Made by a program: the position numbers and the translations under genes. Of a stretch of DNA of 64,000 nt, positions 12,101-23,994 are shown piece by piece. The stretch's first letter is position 1, and each line of letters opens with the position of its first letter. The DNA is from Loxodes magnus (Eukaryota; Ciliophora; Karyorelictea; Loxodida; Loxodidae), in NCBI GenBank assembly GCA_946699065.1, contig CAMPDV010001428.1:46186-110185 (forward strand), in the 5' to 3' direction. The notes beneath the pieces are model-generated. The model was not told the origin of the DNA. It made no database searches and saw only the letters and a program-made list of their open reading frames with translations.

Positions 12101-13180
12101 CAGTTTTAAGGAGTATGCTTTGAGAAGTAATAAGTATTAAGAAAAGTGAGGAAGTAAAGTAAGAAAAGAAGATAGAGTTTAAGTTTTAAGGAGTATGCTT
12201 TGAGAAGTAATAAGTATTTAGAAAAGTGAAGGAGTGAAATAAGAAAAGAAGATAGAGTTTCAGTTTTAAGGAGTATGCTTTGAGAAGTAATAAGTATTTA
12301 GAAAAGTGAATAAGAGAAGTAAGAAAAGAAGATAGAGTTTCAGTTTTAAGGAGTATGCTTTGAGAAGTAATAAGTATTTATAAAAGTGAGGAAGTAAAGT
12401 AAGAAAAGAAGATAGAGTTTCAGTTTTAAGGAGTATGCTTTGAGAAGTAATAAGTATTTAGAAAAGTGAGGAAGTAAAGTAAGAAAAGAAGATAGAGTTT
12501 AAGTTTTAAGGAGTATGCTTTGAGAAGTAATAAGTATTTAGAAAAGTGAATAAGAGAAGTAAGAAAAGAAGATAGAGTTTCAGTTTTAAGGAGTATGCTT
12601 TGAGAAGTAATAAGTATTTAGAAAAGTGAAGAAGTAAAGTAAGAAAAGAAGATAGAGTTTTAGTTTTAAGGAGTATGCTTTGAGAAGTAATAAGTATTTA
12701 GAAAAGTGAATAAGATAAGAAAGAAAAGAAGAAAGAATTTAAGTTTTAAGGAGTATGCTTTGAGAAGTAATAAGTATTTATAAAAGTGAAGAAGTAAAGT
12801 AAGAAAAGAAGAAAGAGTTTAAGTTTTAAGGATTATGCTTTGAGAAGTAATAAGTATTTAGAAAAGTGAAGAAGTAAAGTAAGAAAAGAAGATAGAGTTT
12901 CAGTTTTAAGGAGTATGCTTTGAGAAGTGATAAGTATTTAGAAAAGTGAAGAACTAAAGTAAGAAAAGAAGATAGAATTTCAGTTTAATTGAGTATGCTT
13001 TGAGAAGTGATAAGTATTTAGAAAAGTGAAGAAGTAAAGTAAGAAAAGAAGATAGAGTTTCAGTTTTAAGGAGTATGCTTTGAGAAGTAATAAGTATTTA
13101 TAAAAGTGAAGAAGTAAAGTAAGAAAAGAAGATAGAGTTTCAGTTTTAAGGATTATGCTTTGAGAAGTAATAAGTATTTA
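9157..13180 (+). repeat. 49-monomer block, copy B (50 monomers)
   Basis: This is the tandem second copy of 5241-9157. It starts where copy A ends, inside the monomer at 9114, and ends at M70 of the monomer at 13,111, so the duplication junction can be placed to within a monomer. Left-type monomers fill 9157-11,750 and right-type monomers follow. One right-type GAAAGAATTT monomer sits early, at 11,111-11,190, in a patch that does not match copy A. In place of copy A monomer 8554, copy B has 12,471 and 12,551, which changes the later offset to 3,997. Confidence 0.85.
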
Positions 13181-15990
13181 GAAAAGTGAAGGAGTGAAAT
13201 AAGAAAAGAAGAAAGAGTTTAAGTTTTAAGGAGTATGCTTTGAGAAGTAATAAGTATTTAGAAAAGTGAATAAGAGAAGTAAGAAAAAAAGATAGAGTTT
13301 CAGTTTTAAGGATTATGCTTTGAGAAGTAATAAGTATTAAGAAAAGTGAGGAAGTAAAGTAAGAAAAGAAGATAGAGTTTCAGTTTTAAGGATTATGCTT
13401 TGAGAAGTAATAAGTATTTAGAAAAGTGAAGGAGTGAAATAAGAAAAGAAGAAAGAGTTTAAGTTTTAAGGATTATGCTTTGAGAAGTAATAAGTATTTA
13501 GAAAAGTGAGGAAATAAAGTAAGAAAAAAAGATAGAGTTTCAGTTTTAAGGAGTATGCTTTGAGAAGTAATAAGTATTAAGAAAAGTGAGGAAGTAAAGT
13601 AAGAAAAGAAGATAGAGTTTCAGTTTTAAGGAGTATGCTTTGAGAAGTAATAAGTATTTAGAAAAGTGAGGAAATAAAGTAAGAAAAGAAGAAAGAGTTT
13701 AAGTTTTAAGGAGTATGCTTTGAGAAGTAATAAGTATTTAGAAAAGTGAATAAGAGAAGTAAGAAAAAAAGATAGAGTTTCAGTTTTAAGGATTATGCTT
13801 TGAGAAGTAATAAGTATTAAGAAAAGTGAGGAAGTAAAGTAAGAAAAGAAGATAGAGTTTCAGTTTTAAGGAGTATGCTTTGAGAAGTAATAAGTATTTA
13901 GAAAAGTGAAGGAGTGAAATAAGAAAAGAAGAAAGAGTTTAAGTTTTAAGGAGTATGCTTTGAGAAGTAATAAGTATTTAGAAAAGTGAATAAGAGAAGT
14001 AAGAAAAAAAGATAGAGTTTCAGTTTTAAGGAGTATGCTTCGAGAAGTAATAAGTATTTAGAAAAGTGAAGAAGTGAAGTAAGAAAAGAAGATAGAGTTT
14101 CAGTTTTAAGGAGTATGCTTTGAGAAGTAATAAGTATTTAGAAAAGTGAGGAAATAAAGTAAGAAAAAAAGATAGAGTTTCAGTTTTAAGGAGTATGCTT
14201 TGAGAAGTAATAAGTATTTAGAAAAGTGAGGAAGTAAAGTAAGAAAAGAAGATAGAGTTTCAGTTTTAAGGAGTATGCTTTGAGAAGTAATAAGTATTTA
14301 GAAAAGTGAATAAGATAAGAAAGAAAAGAAGAAAGAATTTAAGTTTTAAGGAGTATGCTTTGAGAAGTAATAAGTATTTAGAAAAGTGAAGAAGTAAAGT
14401 AAGAAAAGAAGATAGAGTTTTAGTTTTAAGGAGTATGCTTTGAGAAGTAATAAGTATTTAGAAAAGTGAAGAAGTAAAGTAAGAAAAGAAGAAAGAGTTT
14501 AAGTTTTAAGGAGTATGCTTTGAGAAGTAATAAGTATTTAGAAAAGTGAAGAAGTGAAGTAAGAAAAGAAGATAGAGTTTCAGTTTTAAGGAGTATGCTT
14601 TGAGAAGTAATAAGTATTTAGAAAAGTGAAGAAGTGAAGTAAGAAAAGAAGATAGAGTTTTAGTTTTAAGGATTATGCTTTGAGAAGTAATAAGTATTAA
14701 GAAAAGTGAGGAAGTAAAGTAAGAAAAGAAGATAGAGTTTCAGTTTTAAGGAGTATGCTTTGAGAAGTAATAAGTATTTAGAAAAGTGAAGGAGTGAAAT
14801 AAGAAAAGAAGAAAGAGTTTAAGTTTTAAGGAGTATGCTTTGAGAAGTAATAAGTATTTAGAAAAGTGAAGAAATAAAGTAAGAAAAAAAGATAGAGTTT
14901 CAGTTTTAAGGAGTATGCTTTGAGAAGTAATAAGTATTTAGAAAAGTGAAGAAGTAAAGTAAGAAAAGAAGAAAGAGTTTAAGTTTTAAGGATTATGCTT
15001 TGAGAAGTAATAAGTATTTATAAAAGTGAAGAAGAAAAGTAAGAAAAAAAGATAGAGTTTCAGTTTTAAGGAGTATGCTTTGAGAAGTAATAAGTATTTA
15101 GAAAAGTGAAGGAGTGAAATAAGAAAAGAAGAAAGAGTTTAAGTTTTAAGGATTATGCTTTGAGAAGTAATAAGTATTTATAAAAGTGAAGAAGTAAAGT
15201 AAGAAAAGAAGATAGAGTTTCAGTTTTAAGGAGTATGCTTTGAGAAGTAATAAGTATTTAGAAAAGTGAAGGAGTGAAATAAGAAAAGAAGAAAGAGTTT
15301 AAGTTTTAAGGAGTATGCTTTGAGAAGTAATAAGTATTTAGAAAAGTGAATAAGAGAAGTAAGAAAAAAAGATAGAGTTTCAGTTTTAAGGAGTATGCTT
15401 CGAGAAGTAATAAGTATTTAGAAAAGTGAAGAAGTGAAGTAAGAAAAGAAGATAGAGTTTCAGTTTTAAGGAGTATGCTTTGAGAAGTAATAAGTATTTA
15501 TAAAAGTGAAGAAGTAAAGTAAGAAAAGAAGATAGAGTTTCAGTTTTAAGGAGTATGCTTTGAGAAGTAATAAGTATTTATAAAAGTGAAGAAGTAAAGT
15601 AAGAAAAGAAGATAGAGTTTCAGTTTTAAGGAGTATGCTTTGAGAAGTAATAAGTATTTAGAAAAGTGAAGAAGATAAGAAAGAAAAGAAGAAAGAATTT
15701 CAGTTTTAAGGAGTATGCTTTGAGAAGTAATAAGTATTTAGAAAAGTGAGGAAGTAAAGTAAGAAAAGAAGATAGAGTTTCAGTTTTAAGGATTATGCTT
15801 TGAGAAGTAATAAGTATTTAGAAAAGTGAATAAGATAAGAAAGAAAAGAAGAAAGAATTTAAGTTTTAAGGAGTATGCTTTGAGAAGTAATAAGTATTTA
15901 TAAAAGTGAAGAAGTAAAGTAAGAAAAGAAGAAAGAGTTTAAGTTTTAAGGATTATGCTTTGAGAAGTAATAAGTATTTAGAAAAGTGAA

Positions 15991-16470
15991 GAAGTAAAGT
16001 AAGAAAAGAAGATAGAGTTTCAGTTTTAAGGAGTATGCTTTGAGAAGTGATAAGTATTTAGAAAAGTGAAGAAGTAAAGTAAGAAAAGAAGATAGAATTT
16101 CAGTTTAATTGAGTATGCTTTGAGAAGTGATAAGTATTTAGAAAAGTGAAGAAGTAAAGTAAGAAAAGAAGATAGAGTTTCAGTTTTAAGGAGTATGCTT
16201 TGAGAAGTAATAAGTATTTAGAAAAGTGAGGAAATAAAGTAAGAAAAGAAGAAAGAGTTTAAGTTTTAAGGAGTATGCTTTGAGAAGTAATAAGTATTTA
16301 GAAAAGTGAAGAAGTGAAGTAAGAAAAGAAGATAGAGTTTCAGTTTTAAGGAGTATGCTTTGAGAAGTAATAAGTATTTAGAAAAGTGAAGAAGTGAAGT
16401 AAGAAAAGAAGATAGAGTTTCAGTTTTAAGGAGTATGCTTTGAGAAGTAATAAGTATTTAGAAAAGTGAG
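15991..16470 (+). repeat. Six-monomer module, recurring at 17351 and 18311
   Basis: The order is GAAGTAAAGT with GTGATAAG; GAAGTAAAGT with GATAGAATTT and CAGTTTAATTG; GAAGTAAAGT; GAAATAAAGT with GAAAGAG and TTTAAG; GAAGTGAAGT; GAAGTGAAGT. It recurs at 17,351-17,830 and 18,311-18,790, and closely related runs lie at 22,231, 24,071 and 26,471. CAGTTTAATTG, which replaces CAGTTTTAAGG, was counted 19 times in the window, from 8982 to 60,955, and is a useful anchor for tracing these modules. Confidence 0.7.
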
Positions 16471-17270
16471 GAAATAAAGTAAGAAAAAAAGATAGAGTTT
16501 CAGTTTTAAGGAGTATGCTTTGAGAAGTAATAAGTATTTATAAAAGTGAAGAAGTAAAGTAAGAAAAGAAGATAGAGTTTAAGTTTTAAGGATTATGCTT
16601 TGAGAAGTAATAAGTATTTAGAAAAGTGAGGAAATAAAGTAAGAAAAAAAGATAGAGTTTCAGTTTTAAGGAGTATGCTTTGAGAAGTAATAAGTATTTA
16701 GAAAAGTGAGGAAGTAAAGTAAGAAAAGAAGATAGAGTTTCAGTTTTAAGGATTATGCTTTGAGAAGTAATAAGTATTTAGAAAAGTGAATAAGATAAGT
16801 AAGAAAAGAAGAAAGAGTTTAAGTTTTAAGGAGTATGCTTTGAGAAGTAATAAGTATTTAGAAAAGTGAAGAAGTAAAGTAAGAAAAGAAGATAGAGTTT
16901 TAGTTTTAAGGAGTATGCTTTGAGAAGTAATAAGTATTTAGAAAAGTGAGGAAATAAAGTAAGAAAAAAAGATAGAGTTTCAGTTTTAAGGAGTATGCTT
17001 TGAGAAGTAATAAGTATTTAGAAAAGTGAGGAAGTAAAGTAAGAAAAGAAGATAGAGTTTCAGTTTTAAGGAGTATGCTTTGAGAAGTAATAAGTATTTA
17101 TAAAAGTGAGGAAATAAAGTAAGAAAAAAAGATAGAGTTTCAGTTTTAAGGAGTATGCTTTGAGAAGTAATAAGTATTTAGAAAAGTGAGGAAGTAAAGT
17201 AAGAAAAGAAGATAGAGTTTTAGTTTTAAGGAGTATGCTTTGAGAAGTAATAAGTATTTAGAAAAGTGAG

Positions 17271-19150
17271 GAAGTAAAGTAAGAAAAGAAGATAGAGTTT
17301 CAGTTTTAAGGATTATGCTTTGAGAAGTAATAAGTATTTAGAAAAGTGAAGAAGTAAAGTAAGAAAAGAAGATAGAGTTTCAGTTTTAAGGAGTATGCTT
17401 TGAGAAGTGATAAGTATTTAGAAAAGTGAAGAAGTAAAGTAAGAAAAGAAGATAGAATTTCAGTTTAATTGAGTATGCTTTGAGAAGTAATAAGTATTTA
17501 TAAAAGTGAAGAAGTAAAGTAAGAAAAGAAGATAGAGTTTCAGTTTTAAGGAGTATGCTTTGAGAAGTAATAAGTATTTAGAAAAGTGAGGAAATAAAGT
17601 AAGAAAAGAAGAAAGAGTTTAAGTTTTAAGGAGTATGCTTTGAGAAGTAATAAGTATTTAGAAAAGTGAAGAAGTGAAGTAAGAAAAGAAGATAGAGTTT
17701 CAGTTTTAAGGAGTATGCTTTGAGAAGTAATAAGTATTTAGAAAAGTGAAGAAGTGAAGTAAGAAAAGAAGATAGAGTTTCAGTTTTAAGGAGTATGCTT
17801 TGAGAAGTAATAAGTATTAAGAAAAGTGAGGAAGTAAAGTAAGAAAAGAAGATAGAGTTTCAGTTTTAAGGAGTATGCTTTGAGAAGTAATAAGTATTTA
17901 TAAAAGTGAAGAAGTAAAGTAAGAAAAGAAGATAGAGTTTCAGTTTTAAGGAGTATGCTTTGAGAAGTAATAAGTATTTAGAAAAGTGAGGAAATAAAGT
18001 AAGAAAAAAAGATAGAGTTTCAGTTTTAAGGAGTATGCTTTGAGAAGTAATAAGTATTTAGAAAAGTGAGGAAGTAAAGTAAGAAAAGAAGATAGAGTTT
18101 TAGTTTTAAGGAGTATGCTTTGAGAAGTAATAAGTATTTAGAAAAGTGAGGAAATAAAGTAAGAAAAAAAGATAGAGTTTCAGTTTTAAGGAGTATGCTT
18201 TGAGAAGTAATAAGTATTTAGAAAAGTGAGGAAGTAAAGTAAGAAAAGAAGATAGAGTTTCAGTTTTAAGGATTATGCTTTGAGAAGTAATAAGTATTTA
18301 GAAAAGTGAAGAAGTAAAGTAAGAAAAGAAGATAGAGTTTCAGTTTTAAGGAGTATGCTTTGAGAAGTGATAAGTATTTAGAAAAGTGAAGAAGTAAAGT
18401 AAGAAAAGAAGATAGAATTTCAGTTTAATTGAGTATGCTTTGAGAAGTAATAAGTATTTATAAAAGTGAAGAAGTAAAGTAAGAAAAGAAGATAGAGTTT
18501 CAGTTTTAAGGAGTATGCTTTGAGAAGTAATAAGTATTTAGAAAAGTGAGGAAATAAAGTAAGAAAAGAAGAAAGAGTTTAAGTTTTAAGGAGTATGCTT
18601 TGAGAAGTAATAAGTATTTAGAAAAGTGAAGAAGTGAAGTAAGAAAAGAAGATAGAGTTTCAGTTTTAAGGAGTATGCTTTGAGAAGTAATAAGTATTTA
18701 GAAAAGTGAAGAAGTGAAGTAAGAAAAGAAGATAGAGTTTCAGTTTTAAGGAGTATGCTTTGAGAAGTAATAAGTATTTAGAAAAGTGAGGAAATAAAGT
18801 AAGAAAAAAAGATAGAGTTTCAGTTTTAAGGAGTATGCTTTGAGAAGTAATAAGTATTTAGAAAAGTGAGGAAGTAAAGTAAGAAAAGAAGATAGAGTTT
18901 CAGTTTTAAGGAGTATGCTTTGAGAAGTAATAAGTATTTATAAAAGTGAAGAAGTAAAGTAAGAAAAGAAGATAGAGTTTCAGTTTTAAGGAGTATGCTT
19001 TGAGAAGTAATAAGTATTTAGAAAAGTGAGGAAATAAAGTAAGAAAAAAAGATAGAGTTTCAGTTTTAAGGAGTATGCTTTGAGAAGTAATAAGTATTTA
19101 GAAAAGTGAGGAAGTAAAGTAAGAAAAGAAGATAGAGTTTCAGTTTTAAG
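17271..19150 (+). repeat. 12/13-monomer tandem duplication
   Basis: Monomers 17,271-17,830 match 18,231-18,790 at offset 960 (12 monomers). After one extra GAAATAAAGT monomer in the second copy at 18,791, 17,831-18,070 match 18,871-19,110 at offset 1,040. The TTTTAG at M28-M33 of monomer 18,071 is TTTCAG in the corresponding monomer 19,111. Confidence 0.7.
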
Positions 19151-21181
19151 GATTATGCTTTGAGAAGTAATAAGTATTTAGAAAAGTGAAGAAGTGAAGT
19201 AAGAAAAGAAGATAGAGTTTAAGTTTTAAGGATTATGCTTTGAGAAGTAATAAGTATTTAGAAAAGTGAATAAGAGAAGTAAGAAAAAAAGATAGAGTTT
19301 CAGTTTTAAGGAGTATGCTTTGAGAAGTAATAAGTATTTATAAAAGTGAAGAAGTAAAGTAAGAAAAGAAGATAGAGTTTAAGTTTTAAGGATTATGCTT
19401 TGAGAAGTAATAAGTATTTAGAAAAGTGAGGAAATAAAGTAAGAAAAAAAGATAGAGTTTCAGTTTTAAGGAGTATGCTTTGAGAAGTAATAAGTATTTA
19501 GAAAAGTGAGGAAGTAAAGTAAGAAAAGAAGATAGAGTTTCAGTTTTAAGGATTATGCTTTGAGAAGTAATAAGTATTTAGAAAAGTGAGGAAATAAAGT
19601 AAGAAAAAAAGATAGAGTTTCAGTTTTAAGGAGTATGCTTTGAGAAGTAATAAGTATTTAGAAAAGTGAGGAAGTAAAGTAAGAAAAGAAGATAGAGTTT
19701 CAGTTTTAAGGATTATGCTTTGAGAAGTAATAAGTATTTAGAAAAGTGAATAAGATAAGAAAGAAAAGAAGAAAGAATTTAAGTTTTAAGGAGTATGCTT
19801 TGAGAAGTAATAAGTATTTAGAAAAGTGAAGAAGTAAAGTAAGAAAAAAAGATAGAGTTTCAGTTTTAAGGAGTATGCTTTGAGAAGTAATAAGTATTTA
19901 GAAAAGTTAGGAAGTAAAGTAAGAAAAGAAGATAGAGTTTCAGTTTTAAGGATTATGCTTTGAGAAGTAATAAGTATTTAGAAAAGTGAATAAGATAAGA
20001 AAGAAAAGAAGAAAGAATTTAAGTTTTAAGGAGTATGCTTTGAGAAGTAATAAGTATTTAGAAAAGTGAAGAAGTAAAGTAAGAAAAGAAGATAGAGTTT
20101 TAGTTTTAAGGAGTATGCTTTGAGAAGTAATAAGTATTTAGAAAAGTGAAGAAGTAAAGTAAGAAAAGAAGATAGAGTTTCAGTTTTAAGGAGTATGCTT
20201 TGAGAAGTAATAAGTATTTATAAAAGTGAAGAAGTAAAGTAAGAAAAGAAGATAGAATTTCAGTTTAATTGAGTATGCTTTGAGAAGTGATAAGTATTTA
20301 GAAAAGTGAAGAAGTAAAGTAAGAAAAGAAGATAGAGTTTCAGTTTTAAGGAGTATGCTTTGAGAAGTAATAAGTATTTAGAAAAGTGAAGGAGTGAAAT
20401 AAGAAAAGAAGAAAGAGTTTAAGTTTTAAGGAGTATGCTTTGAGAAGTAATAAGTATTTAGAAAAGTGAATAAGAGAAGTAAGAAAAGAAGATAGAGTTT
20501 CAGTTTTAAGGAGTATGCTTTGAGAAGTAATAAGTATTTATAAAAGTGAGGAAGTAAAGTAAGAAAAGAAGATAGAGTTTCAGTTTTAAGGAGTATGCTT
20601 TGAGAAGTAATAAGTATTTAGAAAAGTGAGGAAATAAAGTAAGAAAAGAAGAAAGAGTTTAAGTTTTAAGGAGTATGCTTTGAGAAGTAATAAGTATTTA
20701 GAAAAGTGAATAAGATAAGAAAGAAAAGAAGAAAGAATTTCAGTTTTAAGGAGTATGCTTTGAGAAGTAATAAGTATTTAGAAAAGTGAGGAAATAAAGT
20801 AAGAAAAGAAGAAAGAGTTTAAGTTTTAAGGAGTATGCTTTGAGAAGTAATAAGTATTTAGAAAAGTGAAGAAGTGAAGTAAGAAAAGAAGATAGAGTTT
20901 CAGTTTTAAGGAGTATGCTTTGAGAAGTAATAAGTATTAAGAAAAGTGAGGAAGTAAAGTAAGAAAAGAAGATAGAGTTTCAGTTTTAAGGAGTATGCTT
21001 TGAGAAGTAATAAGTATTTAGAAAAGTGAAGGAGTGAAATAAGAAAAGAAGAAAGAGTTTAAGTTTTAAGGAGTATGCTTTGAGAAGTAATAAGTATTTA
21101 GAAAAGTGAATAAGAGAAGTAAGAAAAAAAGATAGAGTTTCAGTTTTAAGGAGTATGCTTTGAGAAGTAATAAGTATTTAT

Positions 21182-22389
21182 AAAAGTGAAGAAGTAAAGT
21201 AAGAAAAGAAGATAGAGTTTCAGTTTTAAGGAGTATGCTTTGAGAAGTAATAAGTATTTAGAAAAGTGAAGAAGTGAAATAAGAAAAGAAGATAGAGTTT
21301 CAGTTTTAAGGAGTATGCTTTGAGAAGTAATAAGTATTTAGAAAAGTGAGGAAATAAAGTAAGAAAAGAAGATAGAGTTTCAGTTTTAAGGATTATGCTT
21401 TGAGAAGTAATAAGTATTTAGAAAAGTGAATAAGATAAGAAAGAAAAGAAGAAAGAATTTAAGTTTTAAGGAGTATGCTTTGAGAAGTAATAAGTATTTA
21501 GAAAAGTGAAGAAGTAAAGTAAGAAAAGAAGATAGAGTTTTAGTTTTAAGGAGTATGCTTTGAGAAGTAATAAGTATTTAGAAAAGTGAAGAAGTAAAGT
21601 AAGAAAAGAAGATAGAGTTTCAGTTTTAAGGAGTATGCTTTGAGAAGTAATAAGTATTTATAAAAGTGAAGAAGTAAAGTAAGAAAAGAAGATAGAATTT
21701 CAGTTTAATTGAGTATGCTTTGAGAAGTGATAAGTATTTAGAAAAGTGAAGAAGTAAAGTAAGAAAAGAAGATAGAGTTTCAGTTTTAAGGAGTATGCTT
21801 TGAGAAGTAATAAGTATTTAGAAAAGTGAAGAAGTGAAATAAGAAAAGAAGATAGAGTTTCAGTTTTAAGGAGTATGCTTTGAGAAGTAATAAGTATTTA
21901 GAAAAGTGAGGAAATAAAGTAAGAAAAGAAGATAGAGTTTCAGTTTTAAGGATTATGCTTTGAGAAGTAATAAGTATTTAGAAAAGTGAATAAGATAAGA
22001 AAGAAAAGAAGAAAGAATTTAAGTTTTAAGGAGTATGCTTTGAGAAGTAATAAGTATTTAGAAAAGTGAAGAAGTAAAGTAAGAAAAGAAGATAGAGTTT
22101 TAGTTTTAAGGAGTATGCTTTGAGAAGTAATAAGTATTTAGAAAAGTGAAGAAGTAAAGTAAGAAAAGAAGATAGAGTTTCAGTTTTAAGGAGTATGCTT
22201 TGAGAAGTAATAAGTATTTATAAAAGTGAAGAAGTAAAGTAAGAAAAGAAGATAGAATTTCAGTTTAATTGAGTATGCTTTGAGAAGTGATAAGTATTTA
22301 GAAAAGTGAAGAAGTAAAGTAAGAAAAGAAGATAGAGTTTCAGTTTTAAGGAGTATGCTTTGAGAAGTAATAAGTATTTAGAAAAGTGA
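21182..22389 (+). repeat. 7-monomer tandem duplication (560-bp unit)
   Basis: 21,182-21,829 matches 21,742-22,389 at offset 560. The unit contains GAAGTGAAAT with GATAGAG, GAAATAAAGT with GGATTATG, TAAGATAAGA with GAAAGAATTT, GAAGTAAAGT with TTTTAG, GAAGTAAAGT, the CAGTTTAATTG monomer and GAAGTAAAGT. The same tandem pair is carried to 25,422-26,629 by the 53-monomer duplication. Confidence 0.8.
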
Positions 22390-23510
22390 GGAAATAAAGT
22401 AAGAAAAGAAGAAAGAGTTTAAGTTTTAAGGAGTATGCTTTGAGAAGTAATAAGTATTTAGAAAAGTGAAGAAGTGAAGTAAGAAAAGAAGATAGAGTTT
22501 CAGTTTTAAGGAGTATGCTTTGAGAAGTAATAAGTATTTAGAAAAGTGAAGAAGTGAAGTAAGAAAAGAAGATAGAGTTTTAGTTTTAAGGATTATGCTT
22601 TGAGAAGTAATAAGTATTTAGAAAAGTGAAGAAGTAAAGTAAGAAAAGAAGATAGAGTTTCAGTTTTAAGGAGTATGCTTTGAGAAGTAATAAGTATTTA
22701 GAAAAGTGAAGGAGTGAAATAAGAAAAGAAGAAAGAGTTTAAGTTTTAAGGATTATGCTTTGAGAAGTAATAAGTATTTATAAAAGTGAAGAAGTAAAGT
22801 AAGAAAAGAAGATAGAGTTTCAGTTTTAAGGAGTATGCTTTGAGAAGTAATAAGTATTTAGAAAAGTGAAGGAGTGAAATAAGAAAAGAAGAAAGAGTTT
22901 AAGTTTTAAGGAGTATGCTTTGAGAAGTAATAAGTATTTAGAAAAGTGAATAAGAGAAGTAAGAAAAAAAGATAGAGTTTCAGTTTTAAGGAGTATGCTT
23001 TGAGAAGTAATAAGTATTTAGAAAAGTGAATAAGATAAGAAAGAAAAGAAGATAGAATTTAAGTTTTAAGGAGTATGCTTTGAGAAGTAATAAGTATTAA
23101 GAAAAGTGAGGAAGTAAAGTAAGAAAAGAAGATAGAGTTTCAGTTTTAAGGAGTATGCTTTGAGAAGTAATAAGTATTTAGAAAAGTGAGGAAATAAAGT
23201 AAGAAAAAAAGATAGAGTTTCAGTTTTAAGGAGTATGCTTTGAGAAGTAATAAGTATTTAGAAAAGTGAGGAAGTAAAGTAAGAAAAGAAGATAGAGTTT
23301 CAGTTTTAAGGAGTATGCTTTGAGAAGTAATAAGTATTTAGAAAAGTGAATAAGATAAGAAAGAAAAGAAGAAAGAATTTAAGTTTTAAGGAGTATGCTT
23401 TGAGAAGTAATAAGTATTTAGAAAAGTGAAGAAGTAAAGTAAGAAAAGAAGATAGAGTTTCAGTTTTAAGGAGTATGCTTTGAGAAGTAATAAGTATTTA
23501 GAAAAGTGAA
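22155..23510 (+). repeat. 1.36-kb block, copy 1 of 3
   Basis: This 17-monomer stretch recurs at 23,995-25,350 (offset 1,840, 23 monomers) and again at 26,395-27,750 (offset 4,240). Monomer order agrees throughout, including TATTAAG followed by GAAGTAAAGT and the GAAATAAAGT monomer with seven A. Edges are set by single base changes at M4 on the left and by a change of M1-M10 type on the right. Confidence 0.8.
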
Positions 23511-23994
23511 GAAGTAAAGTAAGAAAAGAAGATAGAGTTTCAGTTTTAAGGAGTATGCTTTGAGAAGTGATAAGTATTTAGAAAAGTGAATAAGAGAAGT
23601 AAGAAAAAAAGATAGAGTTTCAGTTTTAAGGAGTATGCTTTGAGAAGTAATAAGTATTTATAAAAGTGAAGAAGTAAAGTAAGAAAAGAAGAAAGAATTT
23701 CAGTTTTAAGGAGTATGCTTTGAGAAGTAATAAGTATTTAGAAAAGTGAGGAAATAAAGTAAGAAAAGAAGAAAGAGTTTAAGTTTTAAGGAGTATGCTT
23801 TGAGAAGTAATAAGTATTTAGAAAAGTGAAGAAGTGAAGTAAGAAAAGAAGATAGAGTTTCAGTTTTAAGGAGTATGCTTTGAGAAGTAATAAGTATTTA
23901 GAAAAGTGAAGAAGTGAAGTAAGAAAAGAAGATAGAGTTTCAGTTTTAAGGAGTATGCTTTGAGAAGTAATAAGTATTTAGAAAAGTGAGGAAA

